Positions 1-8,459 of a DNA stretch of 64,000 nucleotides are shown here, one piece after another (positions within the stretch are counted from its first letter, which is position 1; every line of letters starts with the position of its first letter). The position numbers were made by a program, and so were the translations under genes. The notes beneath the pieces are model-generated. The model searched no databases. It had not been told where the DNA came from and saw nothing but the letters and a program-made list of their open reading frames with translations. Source of the stretch: Viridibacterium sp047600765 (GTDB lineage Bacteria > Pseudomonadota > Gammaproteobacteria > Burkholderiales > Rhodocyclaceae). The stretch spans positions 1,674,001 to 1,738,000 of the forward strand of contig JASGKF010000001.1 of NCBI GenBank assembly GCA_047600765.1, in the 5' to 3' direction.

Positions 1-1570
1 CCATGAGGTTCTTGCTGTCCTCCTCGCCCTTCTTCGACAGCCACTCGACGAAGTCGCGCACGTTGGACCACTTCGATTCGGCCTCGCGCTGCTCGCAATG
101 TTCGAACAGGTGCGCTTCGTAACCGATGGCGCGCAGCAAGTCTTCGAGCACACGGCCGGCGGGCTCGCGCTGGGCGCGGTATTCGAGGTTGTTGATGAAG
201 TTGCCGAACTCGCGCACGCCTTCGAGCTGGCGCGCGGCGACGTGCTCGGTGGCGCCTTCCTCGAAAGCCGCGGCGAACAGGCTGATCTGGCGTGTGCCGG
301 CGTAGTTGCCCAGCGCCTCCAGCGTGCCCGCGCCAATGCCACGACGCGGCGTGGTGATGGCGCGGATGAAGGCGAGATCGTCGTCACCGTTGAGCAGCAG
401 GCGCAGGTAGCAGGTGATGTCCTTGATCTCGGCGCGCTCGAAGAAGCTCTGCCCGCCCGACATCACGTAGGGGATCTTGTGATTGCGCAGCTGCTGCTCG
501 AAGAGCCGTGCCTGGTGATTGCCGCGATAAAGGATGGCGTAATCGGAGAAGTGCGTACGGTGCTCGAAGCGATGCGTCGAGATCTTCATCGCGACGAGTT
601 CGGCTTCCTGCTCCGGTGTGTGGGCAGCGACGATGCTGATGGCATCTCCGAGGCCGTGCTCGGACCACAGCTTCTTCTCGAACAGCTTCTCGTTGTTGGC
701 GATCAGGGTGTTGGCCGCGTTGAGGATGCGGTTCGAAGAGCGGTAGTTCTGCTCCAGCTTGATGAGCTTGAGCTTGGGGTAATCGGTCTGCAGCGCGTAG
801 AGGTTCTTCACGTCGGCGCCGCGCCAGGCGTAGATGGCCTGATCGTCATCGCCGACGGCCGTGAAGGCGCCACGCACGCCGGAGATCTGGCGCAGCAGCT
901 TGTACTGCGCGCCATTGGTGTCCTGGTACTCATCGATGAGCAGGTAGCGCAGACGGTTCTGCCAGCGCTCCAGCGCCTCCGGGTGTTCGTCGAACAGGCG
1001 CACGGGCAGGGCGATGAGGTCGTCGAAGTCGACGGCCTGGTAGGCGCGCAGGGTCTTCTCGTAAGCCGGGTAGAGCTTGGCGGCGAGCTCGCTGGCTTCG
1101 TCCTTGACGAGCTTCACCGCCTCGTCAGGCGTGATCAGCGCGTTCTTCCAGCCCGAGATGGTCCATTGCACCGATTTCGTGAGGCTCTTGTCGTTACTGC
1201 CCATGACGTCGGAAACGATCTGCATCACGTCCGACGAGTCGAGGATGGAGAACTGCGGCTTCAACCCGGCAAGGCGCGCCTCCTGGCGCACGATCTTCAC
1301 GCCCAGCGCGTGGAAGGTGCACACCGTCAGTCCCTTGGCCGCGCCGCCCTCCAGCAGCTTGCCGACGCGCTCTTCCATCTCGCGCGCAGCCTTGTTGGTG
1401 AAGGTGATGGCGGCGATGTTGCGCGCCTCCATGCCGCACTCGCGCACCATGTAGGCGATCTTGTGGGTGATGACGCGCGTCTTGCCGCTGCCAGCACCCG
1501 CCAGCACGAGGCAGGGGCCGTCCAGGTACTTCGCGGCTTCGCGCTGGGGGGGATTGAGGTGGGAGAGCAT
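1..1570 (-). CDS. rep: ATP-dependent DNA helicase Rep, 3' end outside window
   Basis: This is an SF1A 3'-5' DNA helicase that unwinds DNA ahead of stalled replication forks. The protein begins MLSHLNPPQREAAKYL and carries the Walker A motif AGAGSGKT at residues 24-31, followed by the NIAAITFTNKAAREM segment (motif Ia) typical of Rep/UvrD. The TFHALG segment and overall wording are closer to Rep than to UvrD. About 523 codons are visible; the family is usually about 670, so the C-terminus lies beyond position 1. An in-frame ATG at 1597 is an alternative start, but 1570 matches where Rep proteins normally begin. Neither start has a strong ribosome site. A long open frame on the opposite strand is a shadow. 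Confidence 0.93.
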   Translation of the reverse strand, partial: MLSHLNPPQREAAKYLDGPCLVLAGAGSGKTRVITHKIAYMVRECGMEARNIAAITFTNKAAREMEERVGKLLEGGAAKGLTVCTFHALGVKIVRQEARLAGLKPQFSILDSSDVMQIVSDVMGSNDKSLTKSVQWTISGWKNALITPDEAVKLVKDEASELAAKLYPAYEKTLRAYQAVDFDDLIALPVRLFDEHPEALERWQNRLRYLLIDEYQDTNGAQYKLLRQISGVRGAFTAVGDDDQAIYAWRGADVKNLYALQTDYPKLKLIKLEQNYRSSNRILNAANTLIANNEKLFEKKLWSEHGLGDAISIVAAHTPEQEAELVAMKISTHRFEHRTHFSDYAILYRGNHQARLFEQQLRNHKIPYVMSGGQSFFERAEIKDITCYLRLLLNGDDDLAFIRAITTPRRGIGAGTLEALGNYAGTRQISLFAAAFEEGATEHVAARQLEGVREFGNFINNLEYRAQREPAGRVLEDLLRAIGYEAHLFEHCEQREAESKWSNVRDFVEWLSKKGEEDSKNLM

Positions 1571-1888
1571 GGGGTGGACCGTGTTGCAGGCCACCATTTT
1601 ACCGGACCGTCCGGGCTGCCCGAAAAGCCGCCAACAAGCTCTGCCGTGGCGGGCTATACCGTTCGTAAGCGCCGAACGGCGATGCAGTGCATCAAATAAG
1701 TGGCGCTTTGTGGTTTTTCCCGTTCTGTCGTTCGAAAAACAGCAAATTCGATATTTACATCAAAGGAAAATGTTTACCCGGCAAATTCACTGTTGGTCGC
1801 AATAAGTTTCATTAATTCAAAATTTTGATGGTCTTGACGCAAATTGAATTGAACACAACGTCTTTGATAGTCGAGAAGGATTCTCATC
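1571..1888. other. Intergenic region between divergent rep and hypothetical gene
   Basis: This 318-bp gap separates divergently transcribed genes and should hold both promoters. The half nearest 1889 is clearly AT-richer than the surroundings (about 1690-1880). A small inverted repeat, CCGTTCG at 1659-1665 and CGAACGG at 1673-1679, has no T tract. I could not fix a convincing -35/-10 pair and see no RNA gene here. Confidence 0.5.
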
Positions 1889-2428
1889 ATGTCAGCCCAA
1901 GCCACCGCCTCCCACGCCTATGTTCCCCAGAAAACAGCTCTGGGCGCCGAGATGCTGGCCCAGCGCGAAGCTGGCCTGAGCTACACGACACGCCGCGTAT
2001 TGCTGCTGGCCGACGGCCAGCGCAACGTGGGCAGCCTGGTAGGCATGCTGCCGGGACAGAACGTGATTGCCGAACTCAACGAGCTGGTCGCCCGCGGCCT
2101 GCTCGAAATCCACGCCTCGGCTGACAGCGCAGCCGCCGCTGCGGCCGCGACCGAAGCTGCCGCCCAGAACATGCCCGAAGCCTGGATGACCGCCAGCAAC
2201 TTCATGATGGCCCGTGCCCGCGAAAGCCTGGGCGTGATGGCTGCCGGCGTCATCAGCGACCTCGAACGCGTGCAGGATCCGGAAGAAGCTCGCCAGGCCA
2301 TGAGCCGCTGGTATCGCGCCCTGCGCGAATCGCGTGGCGGCCGCCCACAAGCCGACGCCTTGCGTGTGCAGGTGTCGCAGATGCTGCGTGGTAGTGGCAT
2401 CGGCACTTCCTCGCCCACGCAAGGCTGA
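1889..2428 (+). CDS. Hypothetical protein, 179 aa, function unknown
   Basis: I do not recognise this protein. It starts after a good ribosome site (GAGAAGGA, about 10 nt upstream) and ends 26 nt before a strong terminator, so it is probably a single-gene transcript. Residues about 25-75 read like a small helical or winged region (TTRRVLLLADGQRNVGSLV, then an NELVARGLLEIH stretch). An Ala-rich linker follows at about 80-95, then a helical C-terminal half ending in SRWYRALRESRGGRP. No signal peptide or membrane span is seen. The first half resembles the fold style of short DNA-binding or PilZ-neighbour proteins, but that is only an impression. Confidence 0.8.
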   Translation: MSAQATASHAYVPQKTALGAEMLAQREAGLSYTTRRVLLLADGQRNVGSLVGMLPGQNVIAELNELVARGLLEIHASADSAAAAAAATEAAAQNMPEAWMTASNFMMARARESLGVMAAGVISDLERVQDPEEARQAMSRWYRALRESRGGRPQADALRVQVSQMLRGSGIGTSSPTQG

Positions 2429-2454
2429 ACACGCAACAGACAAGACCTCATGGA

Positions 2455-2492
2455 GCCGGCAGCGCGGGGTTTCCCGCCTGCCGGCTTTTTTT
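2455..2492 (+). terminator. Rho-independent terminator after the 1889 gene
   Basis: The arms GCCGGCAG and CTGCCGGC pair perfectly, with further GCGGG/CCCGC pairing inside. A run of seven Ts (2486-2492) follows. The hairpin lies inside the longest possible reading frame of the next gene, which argues that gene starts downstream at 2537. Confidence 0.9.
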
Positions 2493-2536
2493 CGTGCATG
2501 GCAAGCTGCGGACACCCTTCACGACGGTACGCCACC

Positions 2537-3481
2537 ATGCCCTTGCCCGCCTGCTTCCAGGGAACACTGCGCCTTCCCGCGATTGCCGCCCCGATGTTCA
2601 TCGTCTCCGGCCCGGAGCTGGTCATCGCCTGCTGTCAGGCTGGCGTCGCAGGCAGTCTGCCTTCGCTGAACGCACGGCCCGCCAGCCAGCTTGAGGAATG
2701 GCTGACGCAGATCGACGCCGCGCGCGACGCAGCGGGTGCCCAATTCGCTCCGCATGGCATCAACCTCATCCTGCACGCCAGCAACACGCGGCTCGAAGAG
2801 GACCTCGCCATGGTCGTGCGCCACAAGGTGCCCTTCGTGGTCACCAGCCTGGGCCATCCCGGCAAGGTCATCGAAGCCGTGCATGGCTACGGCGGCGTGG
2901 TGTTCTCCGACGTGATCCACGCCCAGCATGCACGCAAGGCCGCAGCAGCTGGTGTCGACGGCATCATCGCGATTGCTGGCGGCGCCGGTGGGCACGCCGG
3001 CACGCAGAACCCCTTTTCGCTGATCCGCGAGATCCGCGAGTTCTGGGACGGCTGCCTGGTGCTGGGCGGTGCGATTTCCGACGGCTACGGCATTCGTGCG
3101 GCCGAGGTACTGGGTGCCGATCTCGCCTATGTCGGCACGCGCTTCATCGCCACCGCGGAGTCGCGCGCTGACCCGGCCTACAAGCAGATGCTGTGCAGCG
3201 CCAGTGCGCAGGACATCGTCTACACCGACGCCATCTCTGGCGCCAACGCCAACTTCCTGGCCCCTTCGCTGGCCGCTGCCGGCTACTCGCCCGAGCTGCT
3301 GACGGCGACTGCCGACAAGGCGAAGCTGAAAGATCTGGCCTCCGAGGCCAAGGCCTGGCGCGATGTCTGGAGTGCAGGGCACGGTGTCGCCAACATTCAC
3401 GACACCCCCGGTGCGGCGGGTCTCATCGCCCGCCTGCGCGAGGAATACGTGCAAGCCTGCCAGCGCCCCGCTGTCGCCTGA
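2537..3481 (+). CDS. Nitronate monooxygenase (2-nitropropane dioxygenase family)
   Basis: This is an FMN-dependent enzyme of the NMO/NPD family, which oxidises alkyl nitronates to carbonyl compounds and nitrite. The TIM-barrel signatures are present: PAIAAPMFIVSGPEL near the N-terminus, VVFSDVIHAQHARKA, and the glycine-rich flavin phosphate loop IAIAGGAGGHAGTQ. Later come LVLGGAISDG and AYVGTRFIAT. At 314 aa it has the usual family length. The start at 2537 (MPLPACFQG) is preferred because the 29-codon extension would span the upstream terminator. The ribosome site is weak. The substrate could be something other than a nitronate, since some homologues act on other substrates. Confidence 0.88.
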   Translation: MPLPACFQGTLRLPAIAAPMFIVSGPELVIACCQAGVAGSLPSLNARPASQLEEWLTQIDAARDAAGAQFAPHGINLILHASNTRLEEDLAMVVRHKVPFVVTSLGHPGKVIEAVHGYGGVVFSDVIHAQHARKAAAAGVDGIIAIAGGAGGHAGTQNPFSLIREIREFWDGCLVLGGAISDGYGIRAAEVLGADLAYVGTRFIATAESRADPAYKQMLCSASAQDIVYTDAISGANANFLAPSLAAAGYSPELLTATADKAKLKDLASEAKAWRDVWSAGHGVANIHDTPGAAGLIARLREEYVQACQRPAVA

Positions 3482-3516
3482 GGCCCACGGTTACCGCCTG
3501 CAGAACCCGCCTCGTA

Positions 3517-3549
3517 CGACGAGCGTTCCGTGCTGCTGAACGCTCGTCG
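3517..3549. repeat. Perfect 12-bp inverted repeat downstream of the nitronate monooxygenase
   Basis: CGACGAGCGTTC (3517-3528) and its exact complement (3538-3549) flank a 9-nt loop. No T tract follows, so it is a stable hairpin rather than a standard intrinsic terminator. It could be a Rho-dependent or processing signal, or a repeat relic. Confidence 0.6.
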
Positions 3550-3692
3550 GCCTCGCTGGAAAAGGGCTCCCCGTTCATCCGGCAGAACGCCCGTTGCCGC
3601 TTTTCCCCCTCTTTTCGTGCTTGTCGTGACCCAGTAAGGGGGTGCATCCTTCTTGGCGGGGGCATGTAACGGCTTGCGGCGCTGCACAACCG

Positions 3693-3698
3693 TATAAT
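3693..3698 (+). promoter_or_regulatory. -10 box (TATAAT) upstream of ttcA
   Basis: A perfect TATAAT lies 41 nt upstream of the ttcA start. The -35 region is weak (candidates around 3667-3676). The AT-rich leader AGAAAGAAAAAGCG follows it. Confidence 0.55.
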
Positions 3699-3738
3699 CA
3701 GGCCCATACAGAAAGAAAAAGCGATTTACGGTCACCCC

Positions 3739-4659
3739 ATGGACAACGTGCTCGAAGCACCCCCGCTGGAAGAAAACCTTTCCGGCAACGCAATGAAATT
3801 GCGCAAACGCCTGCTGCGTCATGTCGGGCAGGCCATCGCCGACTTCAACATGATCGAAGAAGGCGACACGGTGCTCGTATGCTGTTCGGGTGGCAAGGAC
3901 TCCTACGCGCTGCTGACACTGCTGATGGCGTTGCGTGAACGCGCACCGGTGAATTTCCGCCTCATCGCGATGAACCTCGACCAGAAGCAACCCGGCTTTC
4001 CTGCCGACGTGCTGCCGCGTCACTTCGAATCGATTGGCGTCGAATACCGCATCGTCACCGAGGACACTTATTCCATCGTCAAGGAAAAGATCCCCGAGGG
4101 AAAGACCACCTGTTCGCTGTGTTCACGCCTGCGCCGCGGCATCATCTATCGCGTCGCACGCGAGCTGGGTGCAACCAAGATCGCGCTGGGCCACCATCGC
4201 GAAGACCTGCTCGAAACGCTGTTCCTCAACATGTTCTTCGGCGGCAAGATCAAGTCCATGCCGCCCAAGCTCGTCAGCGACAACGGTGAGCACGTCGTGA
4301 TCCGTCCGCTGGCCTACTGCCCCGAATCAGAGCTGGCGAAATTCGCCCGCGCGATGGAGTACCCCATCATCCCCTGCAACCTCTGTGGTTCGCAGGAAAA
4401 CGCCCAGCGCAAACAGATCAAGGCGCTGCTTGCCGACTGGGAGCGCAACTTCCCCGGACGTATCGAATCTCTCGCCACTGCCCTTCAGAACGTAGTGCCA
4501 AGTCATCTGGCCGATGGCAACCTCTTTAACTTCAAGACACTGGATCGCGATGCCGTTAATGGTGAAGGTGACCTGGTGTTCGATGAAGAGGCGGCAACGA
4601 CGATCGCCAGCCCGGTTACCGAAACCATTCGCTGGATGAGCCGCGGGGTAGAGCAATGA
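3739..4659 (+). CDS. ttcA: tRNA 2-thiocytidine(32) synthetase TtcA
   Basis: TtcA is an ATP- and Fe-S-dependent enzyme that thiolates cytidine 32 in tRNA. The PP-loop ATP motif SGGKDS is at residues 50-55. The cluster-binding cysteines occur as CSLC (C125, C128) and in CNLC (C213, C216). At 306 aa it has the family length. The last codons overlap the start of the next gene (ATGA), so the two are translationally coupled. An internal start at MKLRKRLLRHVG (residue 19) is possible, but the upstream ATG keeps a sensible spacing from the -10 box at 3693. Confidence 0.96.
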   Translation: MDNVLEAPPLEENLSGNAMKLRKRLLRHVGQAIADFNMIEEGDTVLVCCSGGKDSYALLTLLMALRERAPVNFRLIAMNLDQKQPGFPADVLPRHFESIGVEYRIVTEDTYSIVKEKIPEGKTTCSLCSRLRRGIIYRVARELGATKIALGHHREDLLETLFLNMFFGGKIKSMPPKLVSDNGEHVVIRPLAYCPESELAKFARAMEYPIIPCNLCGSQENAQRKQIKALLADWERNFPGRIESLATALQNVVPSHLADGNLFNFKTLDRDAVNGEGDLVFDEEAATTIASPVTETIRWMSRGVEQ

Positions 4660-5648
4660 TGGCCGGGGGAAACGGAAACATGATGCGAGAATCTGTAGCA
4701 GAAAGCTGCCTGCTGGTGGCCGAAGTCACAGGCGCGACCCAGCTCGCCGACAAGCTGGGAGCTGCTGAAGCAGACCGCGCTGTCGAACGCGCGATTGCGC
4801 GTGCCGAACGTTCCGTCCAGGCCTATCAGGGCAGTCGCGTACCGGGCGCACCGGGCCGTCTGGCTGCACACTTCCCGCGCAGCGATGGTGCCGCCCTCGC
4901 CGCCAACGACATGATCAAGCGCATCAGCCAGCTGCCGCCGGTATCCGGCATCACGCTGTCTGCACGCATCGTCCTGCACTCGGGCCGCGCCAAGCAGGGT
5001 GGTGGCGTGGATGAGGAAAGCGTCGAGCTGGCCCTGAGCCTGCTGCCCTTTGCCTCGCCCGGCCAGATCCTGCTTTCCAGCGATGCCGTCAGCAAGTTGT
5101 CTGAAGGCATGCGCGCCAACATCAATTCGGCCACGCAGCTGCAGGTCAGCACGGGCGGCTTCCAGATGCCCCTCGTCGAGCTGCAGCCCGGCAACCTGCT
5201 GATGCCGCAATCGCATGGCCCGCTGACCGTGCCGCCGCACGAGCCGACGATCATGCCTTCGTCGCGCCCGATTCCGCCGCGCCCGGCACCGGCTATAGAG
5301 CAGACGCGTTCGCGCCTGCTGCTGCGCTATCACGGCGCCAGCCTGTTGGTGTCGGAGTTCAAGCCGGTGCTGCTTGCCGGCCGCGAAGAAGCCAACGACG
5401 TGGTCATCACCGATCGCCGCGCTTCGCGTCAGCACGCACGCATCGAGTGGCGCAAGGGCCGCTTCATGCTGATCGACAGCAGCACCAATGGCACCTATCT
5501 CGTCGATGCGCAGGGCGCTGAAGTGCTGCTCAAGCACGGCGAATGCGAGCTGCCGGCGCATGGTCGCATCGGCTGTGGCTATTCGCCGCTGGAAGCAGGC
5601 TGCGAACCGATGGTGTTCGACATCGGGGAGCGCAACAGCGGACAGTAA
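4656..5648 (+). CDS. Nucleotide-cyclase-like plus FHA domain protein
   Basis: Residues about 14-165 resemble the class III adenylate/guanylate cyclase fold (CLLVAEVTGATQLADKLGA; later LPFASPGQILLSSDAV). The expected first metal aspartate is replaced by glutamate, and I see no second metal-site GD motif, so it is probably catalytically dead. After a Pro-rich linker (about 193-215) comes a forkhead-associated domain with GR at 242-243, SRQH at 257-260 and STNGT at 276-280, which should bind phosphothreonine peptides. No signal peptide is seen. The gene overlaps the ttcA stop codon, suggesting coupled translation. Its partner kinase is unknown. Confidence 0.82.
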   Translation: MMAGGNGNMMRESVAESCLLVAEVTGATQLADKLGAAEADRAVERAIARAERSVQAYQGSRVPGAPGRLAAHFPRSDGAALAANDMIKRISQLPPVSGITLSARIVLHSGRAKQGGGVDEESVELALSLLPFASPGQILLSSDAVSKLSEGMRANINSATQLQVSTGGFQMPLVELQPGNLLMPQSHGPLTVPPHEPTIMPSSRPIPPRPAPAIEQTRSRLLLRYHGASLLVSEFKPVLLAGREEANDVVITDRRASRQHARIEWRKGRFMLIDSSTNGTYLVDAQGAEVLLKHGECELPAHGRIGCGYSPLEAGCEPMVFDIGERNSGQ

Positions 5649-5665
5649 GCGTCACGCACCACAGG

Positions 5666-5693
5666 AAAAAAGGGAGCCACGGCTCCCTTTTTT
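5666..5693. terminator. Bidirectional terminator between convergent genes
   Basis: The stem GGGAGCC/GGCTCCC has a 2-nt loop and is flanked by six As and six Ts, so it works on both strands. It also overlaps the stop codon of the minus-strand cyclo-ligase gene. Confidence 0.9.
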
Positions 5694-6271
5694 CATCGCT
5701 CGGCGCGCTGCGCACCCGCTTCGGTAATGAGCCAGTCCAGCGGCCGGTCATGCGCTTCTTCGTCGATGCGCTCGCAGCGCGACAACTCGAAGCCCAGACC
5801 CGCCGTCAGCGGTGCGGGCTGCAAAGCGGCCAGCGTACGGTCGAAGTAACCCCCGCCATAACCCAGCCTGAACCCGCGCGCGTCGAAGCCGTTAACCGGA
5901 ATCATGATCAGCGCCGGATGCATCACCTCACCTTGCCCAGGCACGGGAATGCCCATGATGTCAGCCGACATCGTGGCGCCCGGCGTCCATGCGCGGAACG
6001 TCAGCGGCGCATTGCGCTCCGTCACCACGGGCAGACAGGCGCGACGCTGTGCGTCGGCAGCCAGCCAGTCCTGCACAACGCCGCGCACATCGGGTTCGCC
6101 CCGCCAGGGCCAGCAGAATGCCAGGATGCGCACATCCTGCGCGGCAAGCCAGCCCGCGAGATGCGCGCAGAGTTGTGCATTGAGTTGTGCGAAGTCCGCG
6201 TCACGCAATGCTTCGCGTGCCGCCAGCAGTTGCTTGCGCAAGGCGCTGCGCTCAGGATGCCCTAGAGGCAA
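5693..6271 (-). CDS. 5-formyltetrahydrofolate cyclo-ligase
   Basis: This enzyme converts 5-formyl-THF to 5,10-methenyl-THF using ATP. The family signature LGYGGGYFDRTL is at residues 136-147, preceded by IMIPVNGFD, and the length of 192 aa fits. The start codon is TTG: an in-frame TAA lies two codons upstream, and GGAGG sits 7 nt before the TTG, so no other start is plausible. The gene is divergent from slt, whose start is 99 bp away. I looked for a 6S RNA in that gap, because ssrS often neighbours this gene, but the gap is too short. Confidence 0.93.
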   Translation of the reverse strand: MPLGHPERSALRKQLLAAREALRDADFAQLNAQLCAHLAGWLAAQDVRILAFCWPWRGEPDVRGVVQDWLAADAQRRACLPVVTERNAPLTFRAWTPGATMSADIMGIPVPGQGEVMHPALIMIPVNGFDARGFRLGYGGGYFDRTLAALQPAPLTAGLGFELSRCERIDEEAHDRPLDWLITEAGAQRAER

Positions 6272-6370
6272 GTGTTATCCTCCGCTGCTGGCACGATGCA
6301 TGATCGTTGCCACTGGAACCGCAAAGAAACAGCGCCACGGCGCTGGCATGTTGAAGGGAAATCGTACTTG

Positions 6371-8344
6371 ATGGTCAGGCGCTTGTGGTGCGCGCTGCTG
6401 CTGGGCCTGGGACTCCACGCCAGTGTGTTTGCGCAGACAGTGACAGAAGGCAGTGGCGAACGACGCATCTACGTGGCGCGTGAAGCCGCGCAACGTGGCG
6501 ACACCGCGCGCCTCGAACAGATGCTGGCCGACCCTGGCCCCCATGCGCTCGAGCCCTATATCGGTTACTGGCTGTGGTCGGCGCGCATCGCGCGCAGCAG
6601 CGAGAGTTTTTCGACAACTGCACTGCAAGCCTTCCTCACACGCTACGACGGCAGCTTCTTTGCCGAACGCCTGCGTGCCGACTGGCTCAAGCGCCTCGGC
6701 CGTGAAAGCCAGTACGCCCTCTTCAACGAGGAGTACACACGCGTGCAGCAGCCCGACCAGGAGCTGCAGTGCTTCGCCATCCGCGCCGGCAACGCGGCCA
6801 GCGAAGCTCTGCTGCTGGCACTGGAAGCACAGTGGCTGACGCTCACCGACACCCCCGAAAGCTGCTTCACACCTCTGCAGTCGCTGGTTGACAGCCGTCG
6901 CAAGAGCAGCGAAGACATCTGGTGGCGCATGCGTCGTGCAGTGGAAGCCAACCGCCAGAGCGCGGCGCGCCACGCAGTGTCGATGCTGGGCGACGAAGTA
7001 CGTGATAGCGGCTCGCTGGCGCAGGTCTTCGACAATCCCGAGCGTTATCTGAAATCCGCCGCAGCACGCAATGCCGGTGGCCGGGCCGCACGCGAGTGGG
7101 TGCTGGCCAGCGTCGCGCGCCTGTCACGCCGCAATCCGCGCAACGCACTGGCCGGCTGGCGAGCCATCCACGATGCGTCCTACAGCGCAGGTGAACGCGC
7201 CTACGTCATGGCTCAGCTGGCCTGGGGCGCCGCGCTGACGCACATGCCGGAATCGCATCGCTGGTTTGAGGAGGCGCGCAAGCTGGACCCCGCGCAACCC
7301 ATGGGCGACGAACAGGCCGCCTGGCAGGTACGCATGGCCTTGCGCGCACTGGACTGGCCCAAGGTGCAAGCCGCCATCGAACAGATGAGCCCGCTGCAAC
7401 GCAACCAGCCCGAGTGGATCTACTGGCTGGCGCGCTCCCACTCCATGCAGGGGCGCCCGGAACTGGCGCGACCGCTGCACGAGAAGCGCGCAGGCGAGCC
7501 CGACTTCTACGGCATCCTCTCCGCCGAAGCCCTCGGCCGCCCGCTGCACTGGCCAGCCCCGCCGGCCCCCGCCAGCGCGCAGGAGCTGCAACAGGTCGCC
7601 GAGCTTGATGGCGTCAGGCGCGCCATCGCCCTGCTGCGCATGGACATGCGCATGGAGGGTTTGCGCGAGTGGAACTGGACCATGCGTAGCCTCGACGACC
7701 GCCGCCTGATTGCCGCCGCCGAACACGCGCGTCGTCTGGGCATCTATGACCGCGCCATCTTCGCGGCCGAGCGCACGAAGACGCAGCACGACTACAGCCT
7801 GCGCTACCTCGCCCCGTTCTACGACGCCTTCTCGCGCGAGGCCCGCACGCAGCAACTGTCGCTGGCCTGGATCTACGGCCTGACGCGACAGGAGAGCCGC
7901 TTCATCACGTCGGCGCGCTCGCCGGTGGGTGCGCAGGGCCTGATGCAGATCATGCCTGCCACGGGCCGCCTGGTCGCGCGCCAGATCGGCGTGTCCGGCT
8001 TCTCGGTCGGCGACCTTGGCGACACCGACACCAATGTGCGCCTCGGCGCGGCTTACCTGCGCAGCGTGCTCGACGGCCTCTCCAGCTCCCCCGTCATGGC
8101 CACGGCGGCCTACAACGCCGGCCCCGGCCGCGCACGCCGCTGGCAGGCGGAACAGGCGCTCGAAGGTGCGATCTATGCGGAATCCATCCCTTTCACCGAG
8201 ACCCGCGACTACGTGAAGAAAGTGATGGCCAATGCCGTTGCCTACTCCGTACTCTTTGACGGCAAGCCCATGTCGATGACGCGCTTCATGGGCCGCGTGC
8301 CCGCCTATGCCGGCGGCTCGCGCGGTGACGAGGCGGAGCCCTGA
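6371..8344 (+). CDS. slt: Soluble lytic murein transglycosylase (Slt70 type)
   Basis: This periplasmic enzyme cleaves peptidoglycan to 1,6-anhydro-muropeptides. It begins with a signal peptide ending near SVFAQ (residue 21). A long helical superhelix follows, then a C-terminal goose-lysozyme-like domain with catalytic E508 in LTRQESRF. The flanking motifs GAQGLMQIMPAT and AAYNAGPGRARRW are also present. At 657 aa it is close to the usual size of about 645. The start at 6371 puts the signal peptide at the N-terminus, whereas a longer frame to 6272 would bury it. An AmpG-like muropeptide transporter lies in this window at 52-53 kb, so recycling is plausible. Confidence 0.94.
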   Translation: MVRRLWCALLLGLGLHASVFAQTVTEGSGERRIYVAREAAQRGDTARLEQMLADPGPHALEPYIGYWLWSARIARSSESFSTTALQAFLTRYDGSFFAERLRADWLKRLGRESQYALFNEEYTRVQQPDQELQCFAIRAGNAASEALLLALEAQWLTLTDTPESCFTPLQSLVDSRRKSSEDIWWRMRRAVEANRQSAARHAVSMLGDEVRDSGSLAQVFDNPERYLKSAAARNAGGRAAREWVLASVARLSRRNPRNALAGWRAIHDASYSAGERAYVMAQLAWGAALTHMPESHRWFEEARKLDPAQPMGDEQAAWQVRMALRALDWPKVQAAIEQMSPLQRNQPEWIYWLARSHSMQGRPELARPLHEKRAGEPDFYGILSAEALGRPLHWPAPPAPASAQELQQVAELDGVRRAIALLRMDMRMEGLREWNWTMRSLDDRRLIAAAEHARRLGIYDRAIFAAERTKTQHDYSLRYLAPFYDAFSREARTQQLSLAWIYGLTRQESRFITSARSPVGAQGLMQIMPATGRLVARQIGVSGFSVGDLGDTDTNVRLGAAYLRSVLDGLSSSPVMATAAYNAGPGRARRWQAEQALEGAIYAESIPFTETRDYVKKVMANAVAYSVLFDGKPMSMTRFMGRVPAYAGGSRGDEAEP

Positions 8345-8459
8345 TCCGGCACACGGCAGACCTTGAATCGGCGACACATGGCACCAGCTTGACCGGCCCG
8401 CGTGCGCCGGGTTCTGATGCGGGCTGCCCGGGGCCCGGCCCTGCACACAAGACACCAGG

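Noticed and set aside
98..1699. 533-codon open frame on the plus strand opposite rep
   Set aside because: It is antisense to a clear Rep helicase, has low-complexity Val/Leu/Arg content and no recognisable domain. High third-position GC makes such shadows common in this sequence.
3517..3549. Rho-independent terminator after nitronate monooxygenase
   Set aside because: The perfect hairpin has no T tract, so I list it only as an inverted repeat.
6272..6370. 6S RNA gene next to the 5-formyl-THF cyclo-ligase
   Set aside because: The gap is only 99 bp, shorter than a 6S RNA, and no matching fold was seen.
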